A stretch of DNA of 5,981 bases from DATLBY01 sp035526665 (GTDB lineage: Bacteria > Acidobacteriota > Terriglobia > Bryobacterales > Bryobacteraceae). Position 1 is the stretch's first letter. Each line of letters opens with the position of its first letter. Below are positions 1-5,844 of this stretch, in pieces. The stretch spans positions 1-5,981 of the forward strand of contig DATLBY010000389.1 in assembly GCA_035526665.1 (NCBI GenBank), read 5' to 3'. The position numbers were made by a program, and so were the translations under genes. The notes beneath the pieces were generated by a model. It did not search any database. It had not been told where the DNA came from and worked only from the letters and a program-made list of their open reading frames with translations.

Positions 1-2915
1 GTGCTGCCGAAGGCCTGCGTGTTCGAGGTGTCCGGTCCAGAAAACGCCGGAGTGAAGAACAGCCCGCTTTGCGCGCTGTAGAACGCAGTCATCTGCCAGC
101 CTCCTATCAATGTATTCGCGAGCCCACCATGATTCAGAAAATGGCGGCCCTTGCCGGCCGGCAGTTCCCACACCAAGCTGCTTACTACACGGTGCCTCGG
201 AACGAACGGCGAGTTGCCGCGTTCCCGTTCGCGATCGTACGCGTTCTCCAGCGTCGGCCCGCCCTCGGTGGTACCCACTTCATCCGCGTCATTCAGATTT
301 TTGGCCCAAGTCCACGCGAGGTTGAACAGGAGACCTTTGTTCATCCGGCGATTGAGTTCCGCCGTCATCGCGTGATAATTCTGGGTGGCCCCGTTTTCCC
401 GCCAGGTAATGTTCTGGTACAGCGGATACGGACGCCTGCTCTGGGCAAACGGCAGTGTGCTCGGCGGCGGCTGGTTGATGTTGCGGCCATACACCAAATG
501 ATTGGACAGCGTCCCGATGTAGGAAACCCGCGCACCCAGGGATGCGGGTAGCGCCTGCTCCAAAGTAAAGTTCCACTGTTGGACAAACGGATTCTTCAGA
601 TTAGGATCAATCCCCGTGAGCGTCAGTGCGCCCAACGTTCCCTGAGGTAGAAAAGCGCGCTGGAAAGTGAGCAGCGGGACGTTATTGTCCACTGTGTTGT
701 TAAAGCTTTCCGTGATTCGGAAAGGTCCGCCATAGAGCTGCGAAAACAGGTCGCCCGTGAAATCGTCCGAGTAGATACCATAGCCGCCGCGCACTACGGT
801 GCGCGTGTCAGCCCGAGGCCGCAGCGCGAATCCAATGCGCGGCTGCAGGTTGTTCCTGTCCCCCCGGCGCAGCGAACGCTCGGGCACGTAGGCCTGTTTC
901 GCTGTAATTATGGGAATCCCGGCCGGGAATAGCGGATTTACGCTGTCACGGCGCACTGTCTCGTTCGGCACCACGATGCTGCCAGTGGCACGGTCAAAGT
1001 TCGCAATCGTGTCGTGCGTATCCACTCCCGGAGGGTCGTATTCATATCGCACGCCGTAGCTCAACGTGAGCCTTTGCGAAACTTTGTAGTCGTCTTGCAC
1101 GAATCCGCTCAGAAACCAGAAGCGCGCCGATTGCGGCGGCCGGACGTAAGTCCTAGAGGTGGATTGGGGCAGGCCCAACAGAAAGTCAGAATAAGAGTAG
1201 CCGCTGAAACGATTGGTGAAGCTGTAGCTGCCGAAAGACGGATAGATGTAGTCGTTATACTGCTGGGGCCGGTACTCGCCACCCATCTTCACTGTGTGCT
1301 GCCCTTTGATCCACGACACCTGGTTGATGGCTTGGAAACTGTTTTCCGCCGGCGCCTGCTTAGCCACCTGGAAAATAGAGACGAAGTTAGAGATCGAAAC
1401 TGACGGTATGTTGTTGATGGGCTCCGTCTGCCGGGGCAACCCTTGCACGCCCAACATGTCGATTACTTCCTGTCCGGTTATTTCGCCCTCGCGCGGGTTG
1501 TAACTCCGCGAGAAACCCAGCTTGAATTCGTTAATCAGGTTGGGGCGCAAGGTCCATGTGTCGGAAAGCGCAACCAGATGCCCGGTCCGAACATTCACCC
1601 GGTAGCCGGCAAAATCGGGAGGCACGCCGCTATCGATCATGTGCGGGCGGAGGCGTTTATAGCTATACCGCATATAGGCCGTATTCTTTGACGAAATGTA
1701 GTGGTCGACGCGGGCATCAAATTGATCCTGCCGCACATCCTGGGGATAGCTGCCGCGGAAATTCGAGACGGTCAGGTCAGGCGCGCCGAAATTAGGAAGC
1801 GGAAAAAAACGATCCTGCCACTTGAGGGAAGCCGCGCTCAGCAGATTGGTCGGAATGACGTTGTTCGGAAACGGCTGGTTACCTGAGAGGGGGTTTCGGA
1901 TAGTCACCGGATTGCTGCCCCGGAGCAGGTCGGAGAAGTCGCCCTGCCGCATCTTCACCGTGGGGACGCTGGGCGCAAGATTGGCCGGCACGCGCTGACG
2001 AAAGCCTTCAAACGCGCCGAAAAAGAATGTTCGGTTATGCCGGATCGGCCCGCCGATGGATCCGCCGAAATCGTTGCTGTTATTCTGCGCGCGCGTGATC
2101 GCAAAAAATGGGCGGGCGTTGAACGCCGTGTTGGAATTCTGCTCGTAGAGCCGGCCATGAAACTTGTTCCCGCCTGATTTCGTGATTACGGTAACGTTGG
2201 TCACCTCGCCAAACTCGGCCTTGTTGTTGGCAACGTTAAACGTCATCTCGCCCATGGACTCGATGGAGGGCTCCAGGGGAGAACTCTGGACGCCAAAGGC
2301 GGGCGAATTCGCGCTGATGCCGTCAATGTTGTAGTAGAGCTGCGTGCCCCGTGCCCCGCCCATGGCGTACTTTGCACCCTGCGTCTGGTAGGCGGTGGGC
2401 ACCGTGAACAGCATGGCGTTCAGCACCACTCCATTCATGATGTTCAGCGGCAAATCCCGCAGCTCCTTGGCGGTTTTCACGTTCGAGATGACGGGCGCTT
2501 CCGTCTCGATGACGGGCGCACCGGTTTGTACTGTGATTTCGGAGCCTACTGTACCCACCTCCAGCTTCAGATCGATGCGCACGGTTTGCAGTGCCATCAG
2601 GAGAATGTCGCGATGCTCGAACTTGCGGAACCCTGGAGCTTCCGCCGACACTGAATAGGTTCCAGCGTTGAGGTGGGTTACTTCGTAGTCGCCGTGATCG
2701 TTGGTTTCCGCAGTTTTTGTGATGCCAGTGGCCTGATTCGTCACCGTAATCGGGATGCGCGGAATTACTGCCCCCGAGGTGTCGGTAACTGTTCCGGTCA
2801 GTCCGCCGAATGTTGCCTGGGCGAATAGACCCGGCGGTGTTAGTGCCAGGAACAAGACAAGGCCCTCCAACCAGGTGCGGTTGGTAAACAAACTATTCAG
2901 TCGTCGAGCTGCCAT
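1..2915 (-). CDS. TonB-dependent outer-membrane receptor with carboxypeptidase-regulatory domain (Oar-like), 3' end missing
   Basis: An uninterrupted frame of 971 codons runs from ATG 2915 off the window edge at position 1, so the C-terminus is missing. GGGGAGG lies 4 nt before the ATG; an in-frame ATG at 2930 has a poorer site. Residues 1-32 form a signal peptide (basic MAARR start, hydrophobic segment about 18-26, LFA before the likely cleavage). Residues 35-120 are a carboxypeptidase-regulatory/Ig-like domain (GTVTDTSGAVIP at 41-52, NDHGDYEVTHLNAGTYSV at 72-89). A plug domain follows, about 140-260, with GARGTQLYYNIDG at 187-199. The remainder is a large beta-barrel rich in Tyr, Phe and Asn, with repeated strands such as FVQDDYKVSQRLTLSYGVRY and, near the edge, DRERERGNSPFVPRHRVV, typical of Acidobacteriota Oar-like receptors. 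The family takes up large or scarce substrates with TonB energy, or acts in envelope function. The substrate is unknown. No TonB box is obvious between signal peptide and plug. Confidence 0.92.
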   Translation of the reverse strand, partial: MAARRLNSLFTNRTWLEGLVLFLALTPPGLFAQATFGGLTGTVTDTSGAVIPRIPITVTNQATGITKTAETNDHGDYEVTHLNAGTYSVSAEAPGFRKFEHRDILLMALQTVRIDLKLEVGTVGSEITVQTGAPVIETEAPVISNVKTAKELRDLPLNIMNGVVLNAMLFTVPTAYQTQGAKYAMGGARGTQLYYNIDGISANSPAFGVQSSPLEPSIESMGEMTFNVANNKAEFGEVTNVTVITKSGGNKFHGRLYEQNSNTAFNARPFFAITRAQNNSNDFGGSIGGPIRHNRTFFFGAFEGFRQRVPANLAPSVPTVKMRQGDFSDLLRGSNPVTIRNPLSGNQPFPNNVIPTNLLSAASLKWQDRFFPLPNFGAPDLTVSNFRGSYPQDVRQDQFDARVDHYISSKNTAYMRYSYKRLRPHMIDSGVPPDFAGYRVNVRTGHLVALSDTWTLRPNLINEFKLGFSRSYNPREGEITGQEVIDMLGVQGLPRQTEPINNIPSVSISNFVSIFQVAKQAPAENSFQAINQVSWIKGQHTVKMGGEYRPQQYNDYIYPSFGSYSFTNRFSGYSYSDFLLGLPQSTSRTYVRPPQSARFWFLSGFVQDDYKVSQRLTLSYGVRYEYDPPGVDTHDTIANFDRATGSIVVPNETVRRDSVNPLFPAGIPIITAKQAYVPERSLRRGDRNNLQPRIGFALRPRADTRTVVRGGYGIYSDDFTGDLFSQLYGGPFRITESFNNTVDNNVPLLTFQRAFLPQGTLGALTLTGIDPNLKNPFVQQWNFTLEQALPASLGARVSYIGTLSNHLVYGRNINQPPPSTLPFAQSRRPYPLYQNITWRENGATQNYHAMTAELNRRMNKGLLFNLAWTWAKNLNDADEVGTTEGGPTLENAYDRERERGNSPFVPRHRVVSSLVWELPAGKGRHFLNHGGLANTLIGGWQMTAFYSAQSGLFFTPAFSGPDTSNTQAFGS

Positions 2916-2951
2916 GACACCTCCCCGCATATCAAACACCGTGGTCAGCGT

Positions 2952-2977
2952 CCAGGGATGGAGTTGTCCATCTCTGG
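2952..2977 (-). other. 5'-UTR stem-loop upstream of the TonB receptor
   Basis: The minus strand reads CCAGAGATGGA, loop CAAC, TCCATCCCTGG. This gives 10 base pairs with a single A-C mismatch and a 4-nt loop, in the predicted 5' UTR and 36 nt before the start codon. There is no U-run, so it is not an intrinsic terminator. It may stabilise the message or be a protein- or RNA-binding site; no known riboswitch family is recognised. Confidence 0.45.
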
Positions 2978-2991
2978 GCCGACGAATGCAG

Positions 2992-3005
2992 TTCACATTT
3001 GTGAA
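2992..3005 (-). repeat. 14-bp inverted repeat at the predicted receptor transcription start
   Basis: TTCACA and TGTGAA form perfect 6-bp inverted arms around a 2-nt spacer, just downstream of the predicted -10 box and spanning the expected start site near 3002. The position would suit a repressor operator. The arms are in the opposite order to a CRP site (TGTGA-N6-TCACA), so it should not be called a CRP box. Chance occurrence is possible. Confidence 0.35.
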
Positions 3006-3008
3006 GCT

Positions 3009-3038
3009 ACGCTATCACCGCGGTCTGATTTGTGTCAA
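3009..3038 (-). promoter_or_regulatory. Predicted promoter of the TonB-dependent receptor gene
   Basis: On the minus strand a perfect -35 hexamer TTGACA (3038-3033) is followed after 18 nt by TAGCGT (3014-3009), preceded by TG one base away (TGATAGCGT), which gives an extended -10 element. The -35 box lies 11 nt beyond the isomerase stop. Transcription would begin near 3002 and leave a 5' UTR of about 87 nt. The -10 core matches only 3/6, partly offset by the TG and the perfect -35. Confidence 0.5.
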
Positions 3039-3049
3039 TGGGGCAAGCC

Positions 3050-3979
3050 TCACGCCATGGCAAGAATCGTGTCCATCGCCGCCGAAACCTTTTTCAGGTG
3101 ATCCGGGTCGTCGGGCTTGGGGCCAATTTCAGCTGAGATAGAGCCCCGATATCCCACTTTTACCAAGGCGGATATAACGGATTTCCAATCTACGTCACCT
3201 TCCAATAATCCAGAAGGACTTTCGAACTCCGCCTTGGGAGTGTTCTTGCGATCCTTTGCATGAACGCGCGCGATTCTGGATCCGAGCGTCAGGATCCAAT
3301 CCTCCGGATACCCGGTATACATTACATTGCCGATGTCGAAGAAAGAGCGTACCCAGGAAGTGTTGAATTGATCGACGAAGGTACGTTTGTCACGCGGGCT
3401 CAACAGAAACTTGTTCGAGACGTTTTCGATCGCGAGCACTACGCGCGCCTGTTCGGCCAGGGGAACTAATTTCTTCAATTCGGCAGTAAAGCGCTCCCAG
3501 CTGGCCTCATAGCCGATGAGTTCGCCATTCAGGCTACCCACGCGGCCCGGAACCACCAGCAGCGCACGGCAGTTTAGATAGCCGGCAAACTCGATCGCTT
3601 TCCGGATCGATTCGACGCCCTGTCCCCGGACCCGCGCATCCGGACTGTTCAGAGGATATTGCGCGAGGGGCGTCACCCAGAGCGCCGCGATCGCAATACC
3701 TGCCTTGAGGGCCTGTTCGTGAGTTCGCTTGACGCGGTCGGCGGCGACGGACGGATCCAAGTCCCCCGTCATCGTAAGCTCGATGGCTTCGAAGCCCGCA
3801 TTCCTGGCCGCCCGGAAGCACCCTTCCAGGGGCATGGCGGAGGGAAAGATGACGCGGCAAATTCCCTTTGTGAAGCGGTGATTAGAGGCGGTCTCCGATT
3901 GACCGGAGAGGGCTCCGGCGGCACCTGCGGCTGACACAAATTGCCGGCGTGTTACAGCCATCGTGTTGGAGTTCGACAT
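3050..3979 (-). CDS. Tat-exported sugar phosphate isomerase/epimerase family protein (xylose isomerase-like TIM barrel)
   Basis: A 309-residue protein. The N-terminus MAVTRRQFVSAAGAAGALSG (residues 7-26) is a twin-arginine signal (RR at 11-12, then a short hydrophobic Ala/Gly stretch), predicting folded export to the periplasm. The rest matches the AP-endonuclease-2/xylose isomerase-like barrel family (PF01261), seen in hydroxypyruvate isomerases and tagatose/psicose epimerases. Likely metal or catalytic positions are Glu67 (EAIELT), Glu185 (LAIENVSN), Asp215 (FFDIGN), His240 (RVHAKD) and Glu284 (SAEIGP). LLEGDVDW (258-265) is also typical of the family. The substrate cannot be named from sequence. 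The start chosen is ATG 3979, with GGA 7 nt upstream. An in-frame TTG at 3985 is too close to that GGA, and the ATG at 3961 lacks a binding site. It starts 36 nt after the leuA stop with no terminator between, so it probably shares the attenuated leuA transcript. No clear terminator follows it. Confidence 0.85.
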   Translation of the reverse strand: MSNSNTMAVTRRQFVSAAGAAGALSGQSETASNHRFTKGICRVIFPSAMPLEGCFRAARNAGFEAIELTMTGDLDPSVAADRVKRTHEQALKAGIAIAALWVTPLAQYPLNSPDARVRGQGVESIRKAIEFAGYLNCRALLVVPGRVGSLNGELIGYEASWERFTAELKKLVPLAEQARVVLAIENVSNKFLLSPRDKRTFVDQFNTSWVRSFFDIGNVMYTGYPEDWILTLGSRIARVHAKDRKNTPKAEFESPSGLLEGDVDWKSVISALVKVGYRGSISAEIGPKPDDPDHLKKVSAAMDTILAMA

Positions 3980-4015
3980 CTTCAATTCCAGTTGTGCATA
4001 CTAACACTCCCGCCG

Positions 4016-5584
4016 CTACGGAACGGCTGCCGCCTCTTGCCGCTTACGATCCAGATTGGCGAGCTTATTCAGCCCATCCACATAGGCACGCGCGCTCGCT
4101 TCACAAATGTCGGTCGAGGCGGCGCGGCCGATTACTTTGTGCTCTCCATCCGCCAGGTGAACGGTAGCTTCCCCCATAGCTTCGGTGCCGCTGGTCATTG
4201 AGCGTATGTCGTAGCGCTCCAGTGTGGCGGAAGTCTTCGTTACGGCGGAGATCGCCTTGTATACCGCATCCACTGGACCGTCGCCGATGGAGGCGGACTC
4301 GCGCAATTCGCTGTCGACGCGCACGCGCACGGTCGCGGTGGGAATGGCTGAAGTGCCGCTGTAGATGTGCAGGTACTCGAGTTGGAAACGCTCCGATTCC
4401 GGGTGCAGTTCATCGCGCACGATGGCGGTCAGGTCCTCGTCGAATACCTCCTGTTTCTTGTCCGCGACAGCAAGAAAACGGGAGTAGGTCTGGTTGAGTT
4501 CCTCGGGCGAAAGCGTGTATCCGAGCTTTTCCAGCCGGTCGCGCAGCCCCGCGCGTCCCGTGCGGGCCGTGAGAATCACGCGGCTTTCCGCCAGGCCCAC
4601 GTCCTCGGGTTGCATAATCTCGTACGTCTGCCGGTTTTTCAGGAAACCGTCCACGTGGATTCCCGAGCTATGAGAGAACGCATTTGCTCCCACAATGGCT
4701 TTATTGGCGGGAACAGGCATCCCCAGCAGGTCCGCCACCAGCCGGCTGGTACGATAGAACTCCCGCGCATCCACGCCGGTCTCCACGGAAAAATAGTCGG
4801 CGCGCGTGCGCAGTGCCATCACTACTTCTTCCAGCGACGCGTTCCCCGCCCGCTCCCCAATGCCGTTGATGGTACCCTCCACCTGCCTCGCCCCGTTCTG
4901 AATTCCCGCGAGAGCGTTGGCGACAGCCAGGCCTAAATCGTCATGGCAGTGCACGCTGATGGTGGCCTTCCGGATGTTCGGCACCTTTGCGCCGATGGCT
5001 GCGATCAGGGCGCCGTACTGCTCCGGGACGGTGTAGCCGGTGGTGTCTGGAATATTGACGACGGTGGCTCCGGCATCGATCACCGCCTCCAGCATCTCGA
5101 AGAGAAACTCCTGTTCGGCGCGGCCCGCGTCCTCCGCATAGAACTCCACATCATCCACATGAGTCTTGGCAAGCCGTACCGCATCGACGGCCATTTGCAG
5201 GATCCTTCTTTTCTTTTCCTCCAGCGTGCGCCCGTAGCGATCGTCCCGGAATTTTCCGCTGATGTGTATGTCCGAAGCGCCGATACCGGTGTGGATGCGC
5301 GGCCGGCTGGCCTTCGCCAGAGCCTTCCCGCATGCATGGATATCCTCGGGCACGGCGCGCGAAAGAGCGCAGATAGTGCAGCTATCGATTTCCGCGGCGA
5401 TGTTGCGCACGGCTTCGAAATCGTCAGGGGAGGAGGCGGGATAGCCGGCCTCGATGACATCCACTTTTAGCCGGGCCAGTTGTCTGGCGAGCGTAAGCTT
5501 CTCGCGGCTGCCGAGCCGCGTACCCGCCGCCTGCTCGCCGTCGCGTAACGTGGTATCGAAGACCGCTACTTTAGGTTTCAACAT
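4016..5584 (-). CDS. leuA: 2-isopropylmalate synthase (LeuA)
   Basis: This cytoplasmic enzyme condenses acetyl-CoA with 2-ketoisovalerate to 2-isopropylmalate, the committed step of leucine synthesis. From ATG 5584 it is 522 residues, the size of classical bacterial LeuA (E. coli about 523). The N-terminal HMGL-like TIM barrel (about 4-270) has FDTTLRDGEQ (9-18) with the metal-binding Asp15, HCHDDLGLA (212-220) giving His212 and His214, and GERAGNA (243-249) whose Asn248 matches the fourth conserved metal-site position. The linker subdomain has FSHSSGIHVDG (303-313). The C-terminal regulatory domain (about 390-510), where leucine binds in the family, contains GDGPVDAVYKAI (434-445), so feedback inhibition is expected on top of attenuation. 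Complete with no frameshift; the tail after about 510 is a charged, Ala-rich extension. Homocitrate and citramalate synthases share the fold, but the length, motifs and the Leu-rich leader upstream favour LeuA. It is preceded by the attenuator and followed after 36 nt by the isomerase gene. Confidence 0.95.
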   Translation of the reverse strand: MLKPKVAVFDTTLRDGEQAAGTRLGSREKLTLARQLARLKVDVIEAGYPASSPDDFEAVRNIAAEIDSCTICALSRAVPEDIHACGKALAKASRPRIHTGIGASDIHISGKFRDDRYGRTLEEKKRRILQMAVDAVRLAKTHVDDVEFYAEDAGRAEQEFLFEMLEAVIDAGATVVNIPDTTGYTVPEQYGALIAAIGAKVPNIRKATISVHCHDDLGLAVANALAGIQNGARQVEGTINGIGERAGNASLEEVVMALRTRADYFSVETGVDAREFYRTSRLVADLLGMPVPANKAIVGANAFSHSSGIHVDGFLKNRQTYEIMQPEDVGLAESRVILTARTGRAGLRDRLEKLGYTLSPEELNQTYSRFLAVADKKQEVFDEDLTAIVRDELHPESERFQLEYLHIYSGTSAIPTATVRVRVDSELRESASIGDGPVDAVYKAISAVTKTSATLERYDIRSMTSGTEAMGEATVHLADGEHKVIGRAASTDICEASARAYVDGLNKLANLDRKRQEAAAVP

Positions 5585-5594
5585 TCCATACTCC
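5582..5594 (-). promoter_or_regulatory. leuA ribosome binding site and start choice
   Basis: GGAG (5594-5591) sits 6 nt before ATG (5584-5582), which opens the conserved MLKPKVAVFDTTLRDGEQ N-terminus. Two further in-frame starts exist upstream. GTG at 5611 lies inside the terminator stem. ATG at 5596 has no Shine-Dalgarno and overlaps the one used here. Both would be read through the U-tract and are unlikely. Confidence 0.8.
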
Positions 5595-5600
5595 ATAAAC

Positions 5601-5633
5601 AAAAAAGCCACCAGACGGGTCCCCGCCGGTGGC
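5601..5633 (-). terminator. Rho-independent terminator in the leuA leader
   Basis: The minus-strand RNA forms GCCACCGG/CUGGUGGC (8 bp with one G-U), a single bulged U, then CGG/CCG, capped by the 4-nt loop GGAC, 11 bp in all (5633-5607). A six-U tract follows directly (5606-5601), then GUUUAU. It lies between the leader peptide stop and the leuA start, and its U-tract ends only 7 nt before the leuA Shine-Dalgarno. It therefore terminates before leuA and does not end an upstream gene. Its 5' arm is fully shared with the antiterminator. Confidence 0.88.
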
Positions 5634-5699
5634 CACTCAGAATAGATTGACGAGTAGCCTCAGGCGGGGCCGGTAAGAAGGCCCAGAATCAGGAGGCTA
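5601..5699 (-). promoter_or_regulatory. Leucine-responsive transcription attenuator (protector / antiterminator / terminator)
   Basis: Three mutually exclusive folds are visible on the minus strand. Protector: TAGCCTC (5699-5693) with GAGGCTA (5661-5655), enclosing GGGCC (5684-5680) with GGCCC (5671-5667). Antiterminator: CCCCGCC (5669-5663) with GGCGGGG (5627-5621), enclosing GGCTACTC (5659-5652) with GAGTGGCC (5638-5631, one G-U pair), joined by a 3x3 internal loop whose 5' side is the leader stop codon TGA. Terminator: 5633-5607 plus a U-tract. Inferred operation: stalling at the Leu codons (5719-5675) melts the protector, frees its 3' half to build the antiterminator, and leuA is transcribed. 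With enough leucyl-tRNA the ribosome reaches the TGA, covers 5659-5652, and the terminator forms. The pairings are read directly from sequence; the regulation follows the established enterobacterial leu/his/trp model. Confidence 0.82.
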
Positions 5700-5770
5700 A
5701 GGATAGAACCGCCGAGCAGACGCGTGTCGGCCATCGGCTGATGGGACGCGAAGCTCCGGCGCAACGGCAT
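5660..5770 (-). CDS. leuL: Leucine-rich leader peptide of the leuA attenuator
   Basis: This is a 36-codon ORF from ATG (5770) to TGA (5662-5660), too short for ordinary gene calling. Nine of 36 residues are Leu, eight of them in the 15-residue span from residue 18 to 32 (LLGGSILSLLILGLL). The last six use four Leu codon types: CTT, CTC, CTG, CTG, CTT, CTT. Known leu-operon leader peptides sense charged leucyl-tRNA: a ribosome stalled at the Leu codons changes the fold of the RNA ahead of a terminator. Here the Leu run overlaps the 5' arm of the protector hairpin, and the stop codon abuts the antiterminator 5' arm, as that mechanism needs. No Shine-Dalgarno precedes the ATG, and the predicted transcription start falls at or beside it, so translation may be leaderless. 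An internal ATG at codon 13 (5734) would still include the Leu cluster. It is unlikely to act other than in cis. Confidence is high for the role and moderate for the exact start. Confidence 0.82.
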   Translation of the reverse strand: MPLRRSFASHQPMADTRLLGGSILSLLILGLLTGPA

Positions 5771-5776
5771 GGGTTG

Positions 5777-5806
5777 ATGGTACACGACCCGGCCGGTAAA
5801 ATGCAA
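5777..5806 (-). promoter_or_regulatory. Candidate sigma70-type promoter for the leuA leader
   Basis: On the minus strand TTGCAT (5806-5801, 3/6 to the -35 consensus) and TACCAT (5782-5777, 4/6 to the -10 consensus) are separated by 18 nt. Six nucleotides after the -10 box comes the ATG of the leucine-rich leader peptide (A at 5770), which is the expected start-site distance. The match is modest, so this is a prediction. Its support is the position between the upstream gene's stop and the attenuator. Confidence 0.4.
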
Positions 5807-5817
5807 TCGCGCCGGCC
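5791..5817 (-). repeat. Inverted repeat GGCCGG...CCGGCC flanking the predicted -35 box
   Basis: GGCCGG (5817-5812) and CCGGCC (5796-5791) are perfect 6-bp inverted arms separated by 15 nt, and the predicted -35 hexamer lies in the interval. It could be an operator or a weak stem-loop at the end of the upstream transcript. No U-run follows the 3' arm, so it is not a canonical terminator. Short GC-only arms can arise by chance in GC-rich DNA. Confidence 0.3.
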
Positions 5818-5844
5818 TGCGCCTGCCGATCGAAGTGTAGCCGG

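Noticed and set aside
2487..2519. Direct 12-bp repeat GATGACGGGCGC, 21 bp apart
   Set aside because: It is inside the receptor coding sequence and encodes the repeated residues APVI; a small local coding repeat, not a mobile or regulatory element.
69..2658. Several plus-strand open frames of 60-160 codons opposite the receptor gene
   Set aside because: They lie antisense to a continuous, family-typical receptor frame, have Arg/Pro/His-rich composition typical of shadow frames in GC-rich DNA, and show no recognisable domain.
2916..2930. Alternative receptor start at the in-frame ATG at 2930
   Set aside because: It has a weaker upstream site than ATG 2915, which has GGGGAGG at 4 nt. It would only add five residues before the basic signal-peptide start.
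2945..2971. Upstream ORF MDNSIPGR in the receptor 5' UTR
   Set aside because: Only eight codons, with no convincing Shine-Dalgarno; it coincides with the hairpin and shows no codon bias suggesting a sensor peptide.
5601..5640. T-box riboswitch reading of the leuA leader (the segment GTGGCCACCGGCG resembles the T-box motif GTGGNACCGCG)
   Set aside because: The motif has two extra bases. The candidate TGGC would pair with a G discriminator, whereas tRNA-Leu normally has A. The leader from the predicted start is only about 170 nt, and no Stem I or specifier loop is seen. The Leu-rich ORF and its stop-codon register explain the region better.
4198..5645. Plus-strand frames of up to 189 codons opposite leuA
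   Set aside because: They are complementary to conserved leuA coding sequence and show no domain or plausible ribosome binding site.
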